Program-made: the position numbers and the translations under genes
The notes under the pieces: generated by a model
The model's database searches: none
Seen by the model: the letters and a program-made list of their open reading frames with translations, nothing else
What the model was told of the DNA's origin: nothing
Assembly: GCA_020636545.1 (NCBI GenBank)
Contig: JACJXS010000014.1
Coordinates: forward strand, 1-64,000
From: Chitinophagales bacterium
GTDB taxonomy: Bacteria > Bacteroidota > Bacteroidia > Chitinophagales > JADIYW01
Length of the DNA stretch: 64,000 nt
Reading direction: 5' to 3'
Part shown: positions 25,973 to 34,095 of the stretch, in pieces
Position numbering within the stretch: the first letter of the stretch is position 1
Layout of the letters: the number at the start of each line of letters is the position of its first letter

Positions 25973-27123
25973 TTAGTGTATTACATTAAATTTAGTAATA
26001 CTAAAATTTTCGTCATCACTTATTTTAATAAAATATACACCATTAGACCACTTACTACAATCAATTTGATGTATATTATTTTTATTGCTTTCAAAAGTCA
26101 AAACTTGTTTTCCATTTATATCTAATATATTAATGTCAATATTATTTTGAAACTCAGAAGCAACTACATCTATTGTCAATAAATTACTAACTGGATTGGG
26201 ATATATTTTAATTTTTTCTTTAATTTTAAATTGATGATTAGCTGAAATTACTTCAGCCTCATTCAATGCATGTGGATTAAAAAACTTCCACATTTCAACA
26301 GCATAATCAATATCATTATTTTCTTGATTTAATAAAATATGCTCTGCATTATTTACTTTAAATAATTCAACGGGTTGTTTGCAATTCTGATAAACATAAT
26401 GCTCAACTGTCAAACCATCGTTTTTTATATTTGGTATATCTGTACGAAGTGGTGGCTGATTAGAACATTGATTATTTTTAGTCCAAACAGACAACATATC
26501 TTCTACATTTAAACCGAATAAAGTAATATAATATCCAACATTCAAATCTGATGTTCCGTGAAAATGTAAAATTGGTAAAAATCTGCCTGGATTACAATTA
26601 TATATTTTATTTCCAATTGTTCCTGCAATAGATGCAATAGCTGCAAACCGTTCATTAGATTCACACGCCATACGCTGAACCATAAATCCACCATTTGAAA
26701 AACCAAAAAGGTAAGTTCTGTTTTTATTTATTGGATAGTTGGCTTGAAGTGAATCTGTAACAGCATTGATAAAACCTTTGTCATCAATTCCAGCACTCGG
26801 ATATTGACCAGTGTACCAGCTCCAGCATTCCAGCCTCTTCCTAAGAAAAATTTATCGTAGCCTTGTGGAAATACCAAAATTATATCTGCGGTATCCGCAA
26901 TTTTGCAAAAATTATAAAAAGCACCCGAAAAATCAGTCATATTACTACCCAATCCATGTATGCCAACAACTAACTTATACAGCTTAGTTTCATCATAATT
27001 ATCTGGAAGATAAACACGATATTCTCTTGTTAGATTATTGTGTTTGAAAGATTTATTTAACCATTCTGCATAAGTAAAATTGACAACGAAAATGCAAAGA
27101 AATAAAAGTATTTTTTTAAGCAT
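25973..27123 (-). pseudogene. Secreted PHB-depolymerase-like esterase with T9SS sorting tail, frameshifted
   Basis: Two frames form one gene. The N-terminal part (27123 to about 26820) has a signal peptide and the alpha/beta-hydrolase start with YKLVVGIHGLGSNMTDF and RGWNAG. The rest lies in another frame, from about 26824 to 25973, and reads WYTGQYPSAGIDDKGFINA, then the nucleophile elbow LFGFSNGGFMVQ, a late FHGTSD and the His region NAEHILL. A single missing base in the GGAGCTGG stretch (26818-26824) explains it. The last 80 residues (IYPNPVSN and NGVYFIKI) are a type IX secretion sorting domain. It may be a true mutation or a sequencing error; the downstream part has no decay, so the event is recent or artefactual. 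Confidence 0.85.
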
Positions 27124-27244
27124 AGTTTTACTTTTTAAATTAATTAAAATTAGAATAACTTCTTCATCAATATAAAATTAAAAAAAATCTATCATTTTTA
27201 CAATTGATTATAAACAAATTGCATTATTTCTTGTTCTACATTTT

Positions 27245-27427
27245 ATGAGTTTATTAGAGCAAAAAGACAAGCCTGATGAAAAATTAAAATCAGAAACAAA
27301 AAAGCTGGAATATTCACTTGATGTAAGTGAAGTCTCTGAAGTACCAACAATACCTACATCTTTAATGCCAGAACTCGAAGAATTGGTCGCTAAAAATCCA
27401 AATAGATTAATTGGTTGCGGTGGATAG
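27245..27427 (+). CDS. Small hypothetical protein ending in Cys-Gly-Gly
   Basis: 60 residues, highly charged N-terminal half (KDKPDEKLKSETKK), then VPTIPTSLMPELEELVAKN and a C terminus NRLIGCGG. No known domain. A -7-like TACATTTT ends at the base before the ATG, which would make the mRNA leaderless. The gene fills the gap exactly: its stop is one base from the end of the convergent DUF4112 gene. Coding is plausible but not proved. A Cys-Gly-Gly tail after a charged leader is reminiscent of modified-peptide precursors, but no modifying enzyme lies nearby. Confidence 0.5.
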   Translation: MSLLEQKDKPDEKLKSETKKLEYSLDVSEVSEVPTIPTSLMPELEELVAKNPNRLIGCGG

Positions 27428-27428
27428 A

Positions 27429-27920
27429 TTATAAAGTTATTCCACCTAAAAGTTGAAACAAAAACTGAAATACTTGTATTGTTACGTATATTGAAGCTGC
27501 CAAAACCAACAAAAAGGCTATCAATATTGGAATTAAGTAAGGCAAAATACTTCCTTTATGTTTTCCTTCTTCAAAATGCTCAACAGCTAATACCATATTA
27601 CGTTTATTAGCCTTATAATAAAAATCGAAAAAAGTACCCAAAACAGGAATTGCACCCACTAAAGCATCAATACTTACATTCCATATCATTTTACCCATTA
27701 CTTTAGAACTTGCCCCATTTTTATACATAGCAAACATTAAGTATATACCTATTGCATAACCAACTGCGGCTCCTCCATAAGGAATTAAATTCAACAATGG
27801 ATCTATACCAAACCTAATATTAGTACCAGGAATACGAAATTGAGCATCCATCAACTTGACAAAGCCTTGGAGTTTTTTTAACTCTTCAGGAATTGGGCGT
27901 TTGTCAGAAATAATTTCCAT
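27429..27920 (-). CDS. DUF4112 membrane protein
   Basis: 163 residues. The family core is visible: LMDAQFRIPGTNIRFGIDPLLNLIPYGG, then a hydrophobic helix, IDALVGAIPVLGTFFDFYYKANKRN, and a C-terminal helix (LIPILIAFLLVLAASIYVTI). Function unknown; probably three membrane segments. It follows the 163-residue helical gene upstream by 6 nt, so they form a two-gene operon. Confidence 0.88.
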   Translation of the reverse strand: MEIISDKRPIPEELKKLQGFVKLMDAQFRIPGTNIRFGIDPLLNLIPYGGAAVGYAIGIYLMFAMYKNGASSKVMGKMIWNVSIDALVGAIPVLGTFFDFYYKANKRNMVLAVEHFEEGKHKGSILPYLIPILIAFLLVLAASIYVTIQVFQFLFQLLGGITL

Positions 27921-27926
27921 TGAAAT

Positions 27927-28397
27927 TTATTTTATCGTAATCATCGGCAAACTGATTAAATGCTCTTCTTCATTAGAAATTGACATTAAACCAATGCCAG
28001 CCATTCCTCCAGATGCTTGAGCAATTTCTTTAGCAAATGATTTTAAAGACTTTATTAATACAGTTACAAATAATGGATCTACTTTAATTAAAATATCATT
28101 TAACCCAGCTAATACATCAGAAAGTTCTTGTGTTCTTTGTTCTGTTCCTTTATCTTTATATTGATTACTAAAATCAAACAATCTTTGATCGTAATTTTTA
28201 TCTACTGCTTCATAATATGGTTGTAGTAATGCATCATTGCTATCTTTTCTTACAATTACAGAGCTTAAACCAGCTGCAATTTCTTTATCATCCATATTTC
28301 CGTCAGCTGTTCCAATCAAAAGTGTTATAATTGCTGGAGCATCTAATAATAATTGTACTTCTTCTTCTGCTAAATGATTAAATTGAGGAATTGCCAT
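27927..28397 (-). CDS. Hypothetical all-helical protein, possibly TerB-like
   Basis: 156 residues from the ATG at 28397; an upstream start at 28418 adds seven poorly fitting residues. I do not recognise the family. The segment LLIGTADGNMDDKEIAAGL resembles the acidic first helix pair of TerB-like proteins, and AKEIAQASGGMAGIGLMS is a Gly-rich C-terminal region. There is no signal peptide. Its operon partner is the DUF4112 membrane protein, so it may act at the membrane. Confidence 0.7.
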   Translation of the reverse strand: MAIPQFNHLAEEEVQLLLDAPAIITLLIGTADGNMDDKEIAAGLSSVIVRKDSNDALLQPYYEAVDKNYDQRLFDFSNQYKDKGTEQRTQELSDVLAGLNDILIKVDPLFVTVLIKSLKSFAKEIAQASGGMAGIGLMSISNEEEHLISLPMITIK

Positions 28398-28493
28398 TTT
28401 AAATATTATTTTTTGCAAAAATACATTATAAAGTTAAATATAGTAATAAATTTAGCTTTATTTTGGGATTTAATTTTATTTCACATTTAGAAA

Positions 28494-28904
28494 ATGGCTT
28501 TCAAAGTAAAAGACCTAGACGATTTAGAAATTGTAGTAAAAGAATTGTTACAATATACAGAAAAATATACTATTTTTTGTTTTTTTGGAGAGGTTGGTGC
28601 AGGAAAAACGACACTTATTACGCAGTTTTGCAAAGCATTAGGCATAGATGATAAAGTTAGCTCTCCTACCTATTCCATAGTTCAAGAATATAAATATGGC
28701 AATCAAAAGATATTTCATATAGACTTATACCGATTAAACAGTGAAGAAGAAGCTGTTGATATTGGTTTAGAAGATTATTTATATAGCAACAATATTTGTT
28801 TGATTGAATGGCCAAATGATTTTTTAAATCTAATACCAAAGAAATTTGTGAAAATAGAAATTGAAAATATGGATGGCGTAAGAAATATTAGTATTGAAGT
28901 GTAA
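28494..28904 (+). CDS. tsaE: tRNA t6A synthesis ATPase TsaE
   Basis: 136 residues. TsaE hydrolyses ATP to recycle the TsaB-TsaD complex that makes t6A37 on tRNAs. The P-loop FGEVGAGKTTLI is intact, with SSPTYSIVQEY, HIDLYRL and CLIEWPN following, all typical. The final 20 codons (28845-28904) have a diverged second copy at 30576-30638, on the far side of a nuclease cassette. The present 3' end may therefore have arrived with that cassette. Confidence 0.95.
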   Translation: MAFKVKDLDDLEIVVKELLQYTEKYTIFCFFGEVGAGKTTLITQFCKALGIDDKVSSPTYSIVQEYKYGNQKIFHIDLYRLNSEEEAVDIGLEDYLYSNNICLIEWPNDFLNLIPKKFVKIEIENMDGVRNISIEV

Positions 28905-28964
28905 TTATTAGGTATTTTTTAATAAATTTCAACTTTCAAAACTGGTGATATTTTCCTAAAAGAA
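28845..28964 (+). repeat. Direct repeat copy 1: tsaE 3' end plus downstream sequence
   Basis: Matches 30576-30696 along its whole length, about 85 % over the first 54 nt by hand count, codon by codon. It covers the last 20 codons of tsaE and about 60 nt beyond, ending at CCTAAAAGAA in both copies. Homology stops at that point. Confidence 0.85.
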
Positions 28965-29430
28965 TTTCTTTAAAATCACAAAGGTATCAGAATTTTTAAA
29001 TCCACTGAAATAAACAGAGAGAAAGTGTTGCATTAGATCATTTCTCAAAGTAGCAACATTTAGAAACAGTACTCAAATGATATTCATTTTAAGGTGCTAT
29101 ACTATCTCAAAGTTATATTTATTCCTCTCAAATTCCATTATGTTTTTTACGTATTGTTATAAAAAATACGAAATACAATATTGCGTATAATATACAAAGA
29201 ATACAAATAATACGCAATAAGACATCTGTATATATTTAATTAGCTTATAATTTGTTATAAATATTTTACATTTTTATTTAATAATTTAAAATTATTAATT
29301 TTATTTGTCTATATAAATTATTATATGATATAACTTGAAAACTCTTCATATATATAACAACTTCTAAAATCGAATCGAAACTGACTAAATATTTTGTAAA
29401 TTTGTGGACAATCAACGCAATAAAGACAAA
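28965..29430 (+). other. AT-rich upstream region of the nuclease cassette
   Basis: No gene recognised. An exact 10-bp inverted repeat, TATTGCGTAT (29179-29188) and ATACGCAATA (29210-29219), with a 21-nt spacer could be an operator or recombination site. A -7 box TAAATTTG lies at 29397-29404, so transcription should start near 29410, before the ATG at 29431. Confidence 0.5.
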
Positions 29431-30399
29431 ATGGACAATAAATTTTCTGATATCATTCAAATTATTAAAAAATCTCGAACTAATGCTATTAAAGCTGTTA
29501 ATTCGGAGTTGATTAATTTATATTGGAACATCGGAGAACATATCAGTCTAAAGGTAGAGCAAAGCGAATGGGGAAAGTCCGTTGTCAAAGAATTAGCTGA
29601 TTTTATTCAATCGACAGAACCCGAACTTAAAGGTTTTTCAGACAAAAATCTTTGGAGAATGAAACAATTTTATGAAGCCTACAAAGACTTTCCAAAACTC
29701 TCATCACTGCTGAGAGAAATTAGTTGGACTCATAATCTGACTATTTTCTCAAGATGTAAAACTATTGAAGAACAAGAATTCTATATAAAGCTAACCAAAA
29801 ACGAAAATTACACCTCACGTGAATTAGAAAGACAGATTTCAAGCAGTCTTTTTGAGCGAACAATGATTGGAAATTCAAAACTCTCAACATCGCTGAGAGA
29901 AGCTTCAAATGATCTATCAAATACATTTAAGGATAGTTATGTTTTTGACTTTCTGAATCTTCCTGAAACTCATAATGAAACTGATTTACAGAAAGGTTTG
30001 ATTAATCAAATGAAAAATTTCATTCTGGAGCTTGGTCGAGACTTTCTATTTATAGGAGAAGAATACAAAGTACAAGTTGGAAGCTCTGATTTCTATATCG
30101 ACCTCCTATTTTATCATCGTGGATTGCAATGTTTAGTCGCATTTGAACTAAAAGCAGACAAATTCAAGCCTGAACATTTAGGGCAACTTAATTTTTATTT
30201 AGAAGTATTAGATAGAGATGTGAAACGTCAAAACGAAAATCCAAGCATTGGAATACTACTGTGCAAAGATAAAGATAGCGAAGTTGTAGAATATGCACTT
30301 AGTCGTAATCTTTCTCCTACTATGGTTTCTCAATATGAAACACAACTTCCTGACAAGAAATTATTACAACAAAAATTACAGCAATTATTTGAAGATTAA
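29431..30399 (+). CDS. DUF1016 (YhcG-type) PDDEXK nuclease-domain protein
   Basis: 322 residues from the ATG at 29431. The upstream GTG at 29404 overlaps the -7 promoter box and is unlikely to be the start. The N-terminal domain (DUF1016_N) has INLYWNIGEHIS and GFSDKNLWRMKQFYEAY. The C-terminal YhcG domain is a PDDEXK nuclease fold: SSDFYIDLLFYHR with the Asp, then LVAFELKADKFKPEHLGQLNFY with the E-x-K. Such proteins are common in mobile and defence-associated loci; the substrate is unknown. It is the only gene between the two tsaE 3'-end copies, so it appears to be a transferred cassette. Confidence 0.9.
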   Translation: MDNKFSDIIQIIKKSRTNAIKAVNSELINLYWNIGEHISLKVEQSEWGKSVVKELADFIQSTEPELKGFSDKNLWRMKQFYEAYKDFPKLSSLLREISWTHNLTIFSRCKTIEEQEFYIKLTKNENYTSRELERQISSSLFERTMIGNSKLSTSLREASNDLSNTFKDSYVFDFLNLPETHNETDLQKGLINQMKNFILELGRDFLFIGEEYKVQVGSSDFYIDLLFYHRGLQCLVAFELKADKFKPEHLGQLNFYLEVLDRDVKRQNENPSIGILLCKDKDSEVVEYALSRNLSPTMVSQYETQLPDKKLLQQKLQQLFED

Positions 30400-30575
30400 A
30401 ATAGCCACATCATATAACGGACAGTTTTGCAAGAGAGCAGGAGAAGTTCTCTGTTTGAAATATTTTAGAATATTTGAAGTGCAGTTCTCGCAAGAAAATT
30501 AGTGATAATAGACCGCTCCCTCGCAAAGGTGCAAAAACGTCCTAAAATAGGTTTACACATTAATAACTAAAAAAA
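30400..30575 (+). other. Non-coding right arm of the nuclease cassette
   Basis: No gene or RNA recognised between the nuclease stop and direct repeat copy 2. GC content rises locally around 30505-30540. The sequence is unrelated to the region after tsaE copy 1. Confidence 0.4.
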
Positions 30576-30696
30576 TGTGTAAAAATTGAATTAGAAAATA
30601 TTGATGGTGTAAGAAATATCAGTATTGAAGCTTTATAACTGTATATTTTAGAATAAATTCCAACTTTCAAAGCTGTTGAGATTTTGCCTAAAAGAA
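30576..30696 (+). repeat. Direct repeat copy 2: displaced tsaE 3' end
   Basis: Translates in the tsaE frame to CVKIELENIDGVRNISIEAL and a stop, against FVKIEIENMDGVRNISIEV in the intact gene. Most base differences fall at third codon positions, so both copies evolved as coding sequence before one was orphaned. It is followed directly by the ssb terminator, which suggests that this is the original tsaE end at this locus. Confidence 0.85.
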
Positions 30697-30697
30697 A

Positions 30698-30730
30698 AAT
30701 CGGCAACACAATACAATTGAGTTGCCGATT
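30698..30730 (-). terminator. Intrinsic terminator of ssb
   Basis: AATCGGCAAC (30698-30707) pairs with GTTGCCGATT (30721-30730). On the minus strand the stem is followed by a T-rich tract, 25 nt after the ssb stop. Confidence 0.8.
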
Positions 30731-30755
30731 CTGTTTTGGTTAAATATGCAAGATT

Positions 30756-31136
30756 TTATTGCTCACTCATAGCTTCATTTTCTATTTCTGACATTTCTTT
30801 TCTTTTTGAACCTAACATTAAAATTTCATTAGCCACAATTTCAGTAATTTGACGTTTGTTGCCATTTTTGTCTTCATATTGTCTATAGGTAATTTTGCCA
30901 TTCAAGGCAATTTCTGAACCTTTATCTAAATAGTTCTCACATACCTTTGCAACTTTACCCATTGCAATGATGTTGTGCCAATAAGTTACTTGCTTTCGTT
31001 CGCCTTTATTGTCCACATAATACTCAGAGGTAGCAAGGCTAAACGTTACAATTTGTTTTCCACTTTCAAAGGTTTTCACTTCAGGTTTGTTTCCTAGGTT
31101 TCCGATAAGGTTTACTTGATTTCTAATTGCTGCCAT
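30756..31136 (-). CDS. ssb: Single-stranded DNA-binding protein
   Basis: 126 residues. The OB fold is clear: IRNQVNLIGNLGNKPEVKTF, FSLATSEYYVDNKGERKQVTYWHNI, VAKVCENYLDKGSEIALNGKI and YEDKNGNKRQITEIVA. The C-terminal tail is short and ends in MSEQ without the acidic DDDIPF-type tip that recruits partner proteins. This may be a secondary SSB, with the main one elsewhere. Transcribed alone towards the tsaE cassette. Confidence 0.94.
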   Translation of the reverse strand: MAAIRNQVNLIGNLGNKPEVKTFESGKQIVTFSLATSEYYVDNKGERKQVTYWHNIIAMGKVAKVCENYLDKGSEIALNGKITYRQYEDKNGNKRQITEIVANEILMLGSKRKEMSEIENEAMSEQ

Positions 31137-31528
31137 AATAATTAATTTGTAATAAGGACGCAGACACTAAATAAATTCCATAAATAATTGTTTAAAAAAA
31201 ATAGTAATGAAATAATTTAATAATGTAGCTATGAAATAATGAAATAATTTAGGAATGTAGTAATCTACTAATGTAGGTATGTAATAATGAATTTCTTACT
31301 ACTTAATACTTTATACTTACTTCTCATTCATTGTCTTAATAGGGATTTGCAGGATTAAATGATTATCAAGATTTTTTTTAGTAGTTAGTGAAATAATAAA
31401 TTATTGAATTGTTGAATTAATTTCTCACTACTTAATACTTTCTACTTATATCTCAATAAAGTCTTGGTTCTTGGCTCTAACTATCTAGGCACTAAACATC
31501 TTGGGTCTATAATCTATCAAAAAGAAAT
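31137..31528. repeat. 392-bp intergenic region of degenerate repeats
   Basis: No gene. Two imperfect 47-48-nt copies (31290-31336 and 31419-31465) share TACTACTTAATACTTT-like cores. The 32 nt at 31449-31480 recur inverted at 43965-43996 with one mismatch. Several shorter ATGAAATAAT units lie at 31186-31240. It looks like decayed copies of a dispersed genomic repeat. Confidence 0.65.
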
Positions 31529-33997
31529 TTACCAAGTAATATTCAACTTCAAGTTAAACCGTCGATTGGTGAGGTAATTGGGAATGGCCCATTGGTTGTT
31601 GTCTATATCTTTTATCCATCGATAAGAAAGTGTATTGTATATGCCTATAATATTAAAGACTTCAAAAGATGTCCAAATATTTTTAAAATGACTGCCAAAA
31701 CTATTTGGCTTTTTCAAGCCTCTTTTTTCTCCATTTAATAATTCATAAGAAAACCCAATATCTAATCGTCGATAAGGCGGCATTTTTAGTACGTCTTTAT
31801 AACGCTGTCTATCTGGTGGACCAAAAGGCAAACCAGTACCTACCACTAAATTAAAATGAACTTTGAAGCTTTTGTTTTTTACTAAATAATCTTGAAAAAA
31901 TAAATTCATAAAGAATGCTTGGTCGGTTGGTCGTCGTATCATTCCTGGATAGACCATTTGAGAATCTGGAACACCATTTATATTATTTACCCTATAATAA
32001 AAATCATTGTCTAAATTTTCTCTAGTTCTTAAATAGGAAAAACTAATCCAAGAATCAGTACCTTTTACCAATTCGCCAAACAAACGCACATCAACACCAG
32101 TTGCATAACCTTTTGCTGCATTTGTCGCAAAATAACGAATCCTTATATCTTGAATTTCATAAGGATTAAGGTTCCAAATGTATTTATAGTAAGCTTCAGT
32201 TGTCAATTTGAAATTACGATTACCCCAAGCATTAAAATTATATTCAGAACCTACAATTATTTGTGCTGTTTTTTGAGCTTTTACTTGTCGATTTATACGA
32301 CCATCAAAGCTTCTCATTTCTCGATAAAATGGTGCTTGTTGATACAATCCAGCAGCAAATCTAAAACTTACATCAGCTTTTAAATCTGGTTGGTAAAAAA
32401 CTTGTATTCTAGGGGATACTAAAATTTCTTTATTGACATTCCAAAAATGATAACGGATACCTGTTGTCAAACTTAATTTTACAGAATCTTGTCGAATATT
32501 CCAAGTATTTTGAAAGTAGCCATGTGTACGCACAGATGACAATTGAATCGCCGATTTAATTCTATCTTGTGTGGCCACTGAATTACCATAATATGGAATT
32601 GAAAAACCAGCAGAATCCACTCTTGTCCACTCACTCATAAGGTCATCAATATGCTCATATTGTACTGTATTACCAAACTCTAGTAGATTTTTATTTAATG
32701 CTACTTTGGCGGATAAACTTGCATTAAAAACTGTAGCTTCTAAGCTATTTCTAGCCCAATTTTGAAATGTACCAGCACCCAAACTATTCTTGACATTACC
32801 AAAATTATCTTTATTGGGGTCAATTTCAATTTCATCTAAAGCATAGTAGCCGATAATATTAAAACTCTCCACTTCATTCATTTTCCAAAATGCAGAATTA
32901 AATTTCAAACTCCATTTTGCATTAGGGACAAATTTATAAGACAATCCAGCCATAGAATTTTTAAATCTAGAATTTTCACCACCATCAAAATCTACTAAAA
33001 ATCGTATTAATTGATTAAAAGTGCCTGTTTTTGTTTCTTGTAATTCGGGCGTAAATTTAAAATGATTTGCAGCATGGTAGGCTAAAATCTCTAAGTCATG
33101 TTTATTGTTTGGCTTATAGTGTAAATCAATTTGAGCATCAAAAAAATTGGGATTGTACTCTCCTTTCCTATCTAAAGAACCCAATACATAAGCATTGGTT
33201 TTATAGCGAACTCCTGTTAAATAAGTAAACTTTTGTTTTTTAGAAACACCTTCCAAATGGGCATTAACACCCAATAAACTCGCCATTATAGAACCTCCAT
33301 GTTTTTCCGGTGTTTTGTATTTTACATTCAAAACTGATGACATTTTATCGCCATATTTTGATTCAAAGCCACCAGCAGAAAAAGATAGTTGATCTATTAA
33401 ATCAGGATTGGCATAACTCAATCCTTCTTGTTGTCCACTACTGGTTAAGAATGGCTTATAGATTTCAAAATCGTTGATATACACCAAATTCTCATCATAA
33501 TTACCTCCACGAACTGAATATTGACCAGTCAATTCATTATTGGATTGCACACCAGCAAAAGTTTTTACAATAGTGCCAATATCATTGGTTGGATTAGGAA
33601 AATATTCTACACTTTTCCCTTTTATAATTTGTGTATTAGTGTTTGAATTACTTTTGGATATAATTTCAACAGAATCTAAACTTTCGATGTGTTCAAGCAT
33701 TTCAACATCTACCTCTTTTCGCATTTTATTGCTTGAAAAAATTTTTATTGTTTTGGTATCAAACTGCAAATGCTTAAAACTAACTTCACAAAAGTTCCCT
33801 TCAAAATCTAATCTTATAGTATAAGTCCCATCAATATTAGAAACAGTAACATTATTGGTATTATTTTGAATAATATTGACATTAGGAATCGGATTATTTT
33901 GATTATCTCGAATTACGCCACGTAAATGAATCGTATTTTGGGCAAAACCCAATTGTAATATAAATAGTAAACAGCTTACAATAAAATACTTTTTCAT
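31529..33997 (-). CDS. TonB-dependent receptor with CarboxypepD_reg-like domain
   Basis: 822 residues from the ATG at 33997, which gives a clean signal peptide (KKYFIVSCLLFILQLGFAQ). Residues 25-110 are the carboxypeptidase-regulatory-like beta domain (LRGVIRDNQNNPIPNVNI). Residues about 125-230 form the plug (SVRGGNYDENLVYINDFEIY, SFSAGGFESKYGDKMSSVLNV). The remainder is the 22-strand barrel ending in RFNLKLNITW. It imports an unknown ligand across the outer membrane. No SusD partner is adjacent and no riboswitch is seen upstream, so the substrate cannot be inferred. Confidence 0.93.
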   Translation of the reverse strand: MKKYFIVSCLLFILQLGFAQNTIHLRGVIRDNQNNPIPNVNIIQNNTNNVTVSNIDGTYTIRLDFEGNFCEVSFKHLQFDTKTIKIFSSNKMRKEVDVEMLEHIESLDSVEIISKSNSNTNTQIIKGKSVEYFPNPTNDIGTIVKTFAGVQSNNELTGQYSVRGGNYDENLVYINDFEIYKPFLTSSGQQEGLSYANPDLIDQLSFSAGGFESKYGDKMSSVLNVKYKTPEKHGGSIMASLLGVNAHLEGVSKKQKFTYLTGVRYKTNAYVLGSLDRKGEYNPNFFDAQIDLHYKPNNKHDLEILAYHAANHFKFTPELQETKTGTFNQLIRFLVDFDGGENSRFKNSMAGLSYKFVPNAKWSLKFNSAFWKMNEVESFNIIGYYALDEIEIDPNKDNFGNVKNSLGAGTFQNWARNSLEATVFNASLSAKVALNKNLLEFGNTVQYEHIDDLMSEWTRVDSAGFSIPYYGNSVATQDRIKSAIQLSSVRTHGYFQNTWNIRQDSVKLSLTTGIRYHFWNVNKEILVSPRIQVFYQPDLKADVSFRFAAGLYQQAPFYREMRSFDGRINRQVKAQKTAQIIVGSEYNFNAWGNRNFKLTTEAYYKYIWNLNPYEIQDIRIRYFATNAAKGYATGVDVRLFGELVKGTDSWISFSYLRTRENLDNDFYYRVNNINGVPDSQMVYPGMIRRPTDQAFFMNLFFQDYLVKNKSFKVHFNLVVGTGLPFGPPDRQRYKDVLKMPPYRRLDIGFSYELLNGEKRGLKKPNSFGSHFKNIWTSFEVFNIIGIYNTLSYRWIKDIDNNQWAIPNYLTNRRFNLKLNITW

Positions 33998-34050
33998 CGT
34001 TTGTGAATATATCAAAAATAGCTAAGATTTGATATATTAAAACAAAAAAA

Positions 34051-34072
34051 CAGGGCAAGAAATCTTGCCCTG
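34051..34072 (-). terminator. Intrinsic terminator of htpG
   Basis: A perfect 10-bp stem, CAGGGCAAGA with TCTTGCCCTG, a 2-nt gap and a T-run on the minus strand, 24 nt after the htpG stop. Confidence 0.92.
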
Positions 34073-34095
34073 CATTTTTATACAGATTTAAAACA

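Noticed and set aside
28463..28651. Plus-strand frame over the start of tsaE
   Set aside because: A shadow of tsaE in another frame; the P-loop is encoded only in the tsaE frame.
29404..29430. GTG start of the DUF1016 gene
   Set aside because: The codon overlaps the -7 box TAAATTTG, so it would not be within the transcript; the ATG at 29431 fits the family.
30293..30502. Plus-strand frame at the end of the DUF1016 gene
   Set aside because: Mostly overlaps the nuclease C terminus in another frame and shows no domain.
31182..31290. Short ATGAAATAAT units as a second CRISPR array
   Set aside because: Unit length and spacing are irregular and the units are not identical; they are better explained as decayed dispersed repeats.
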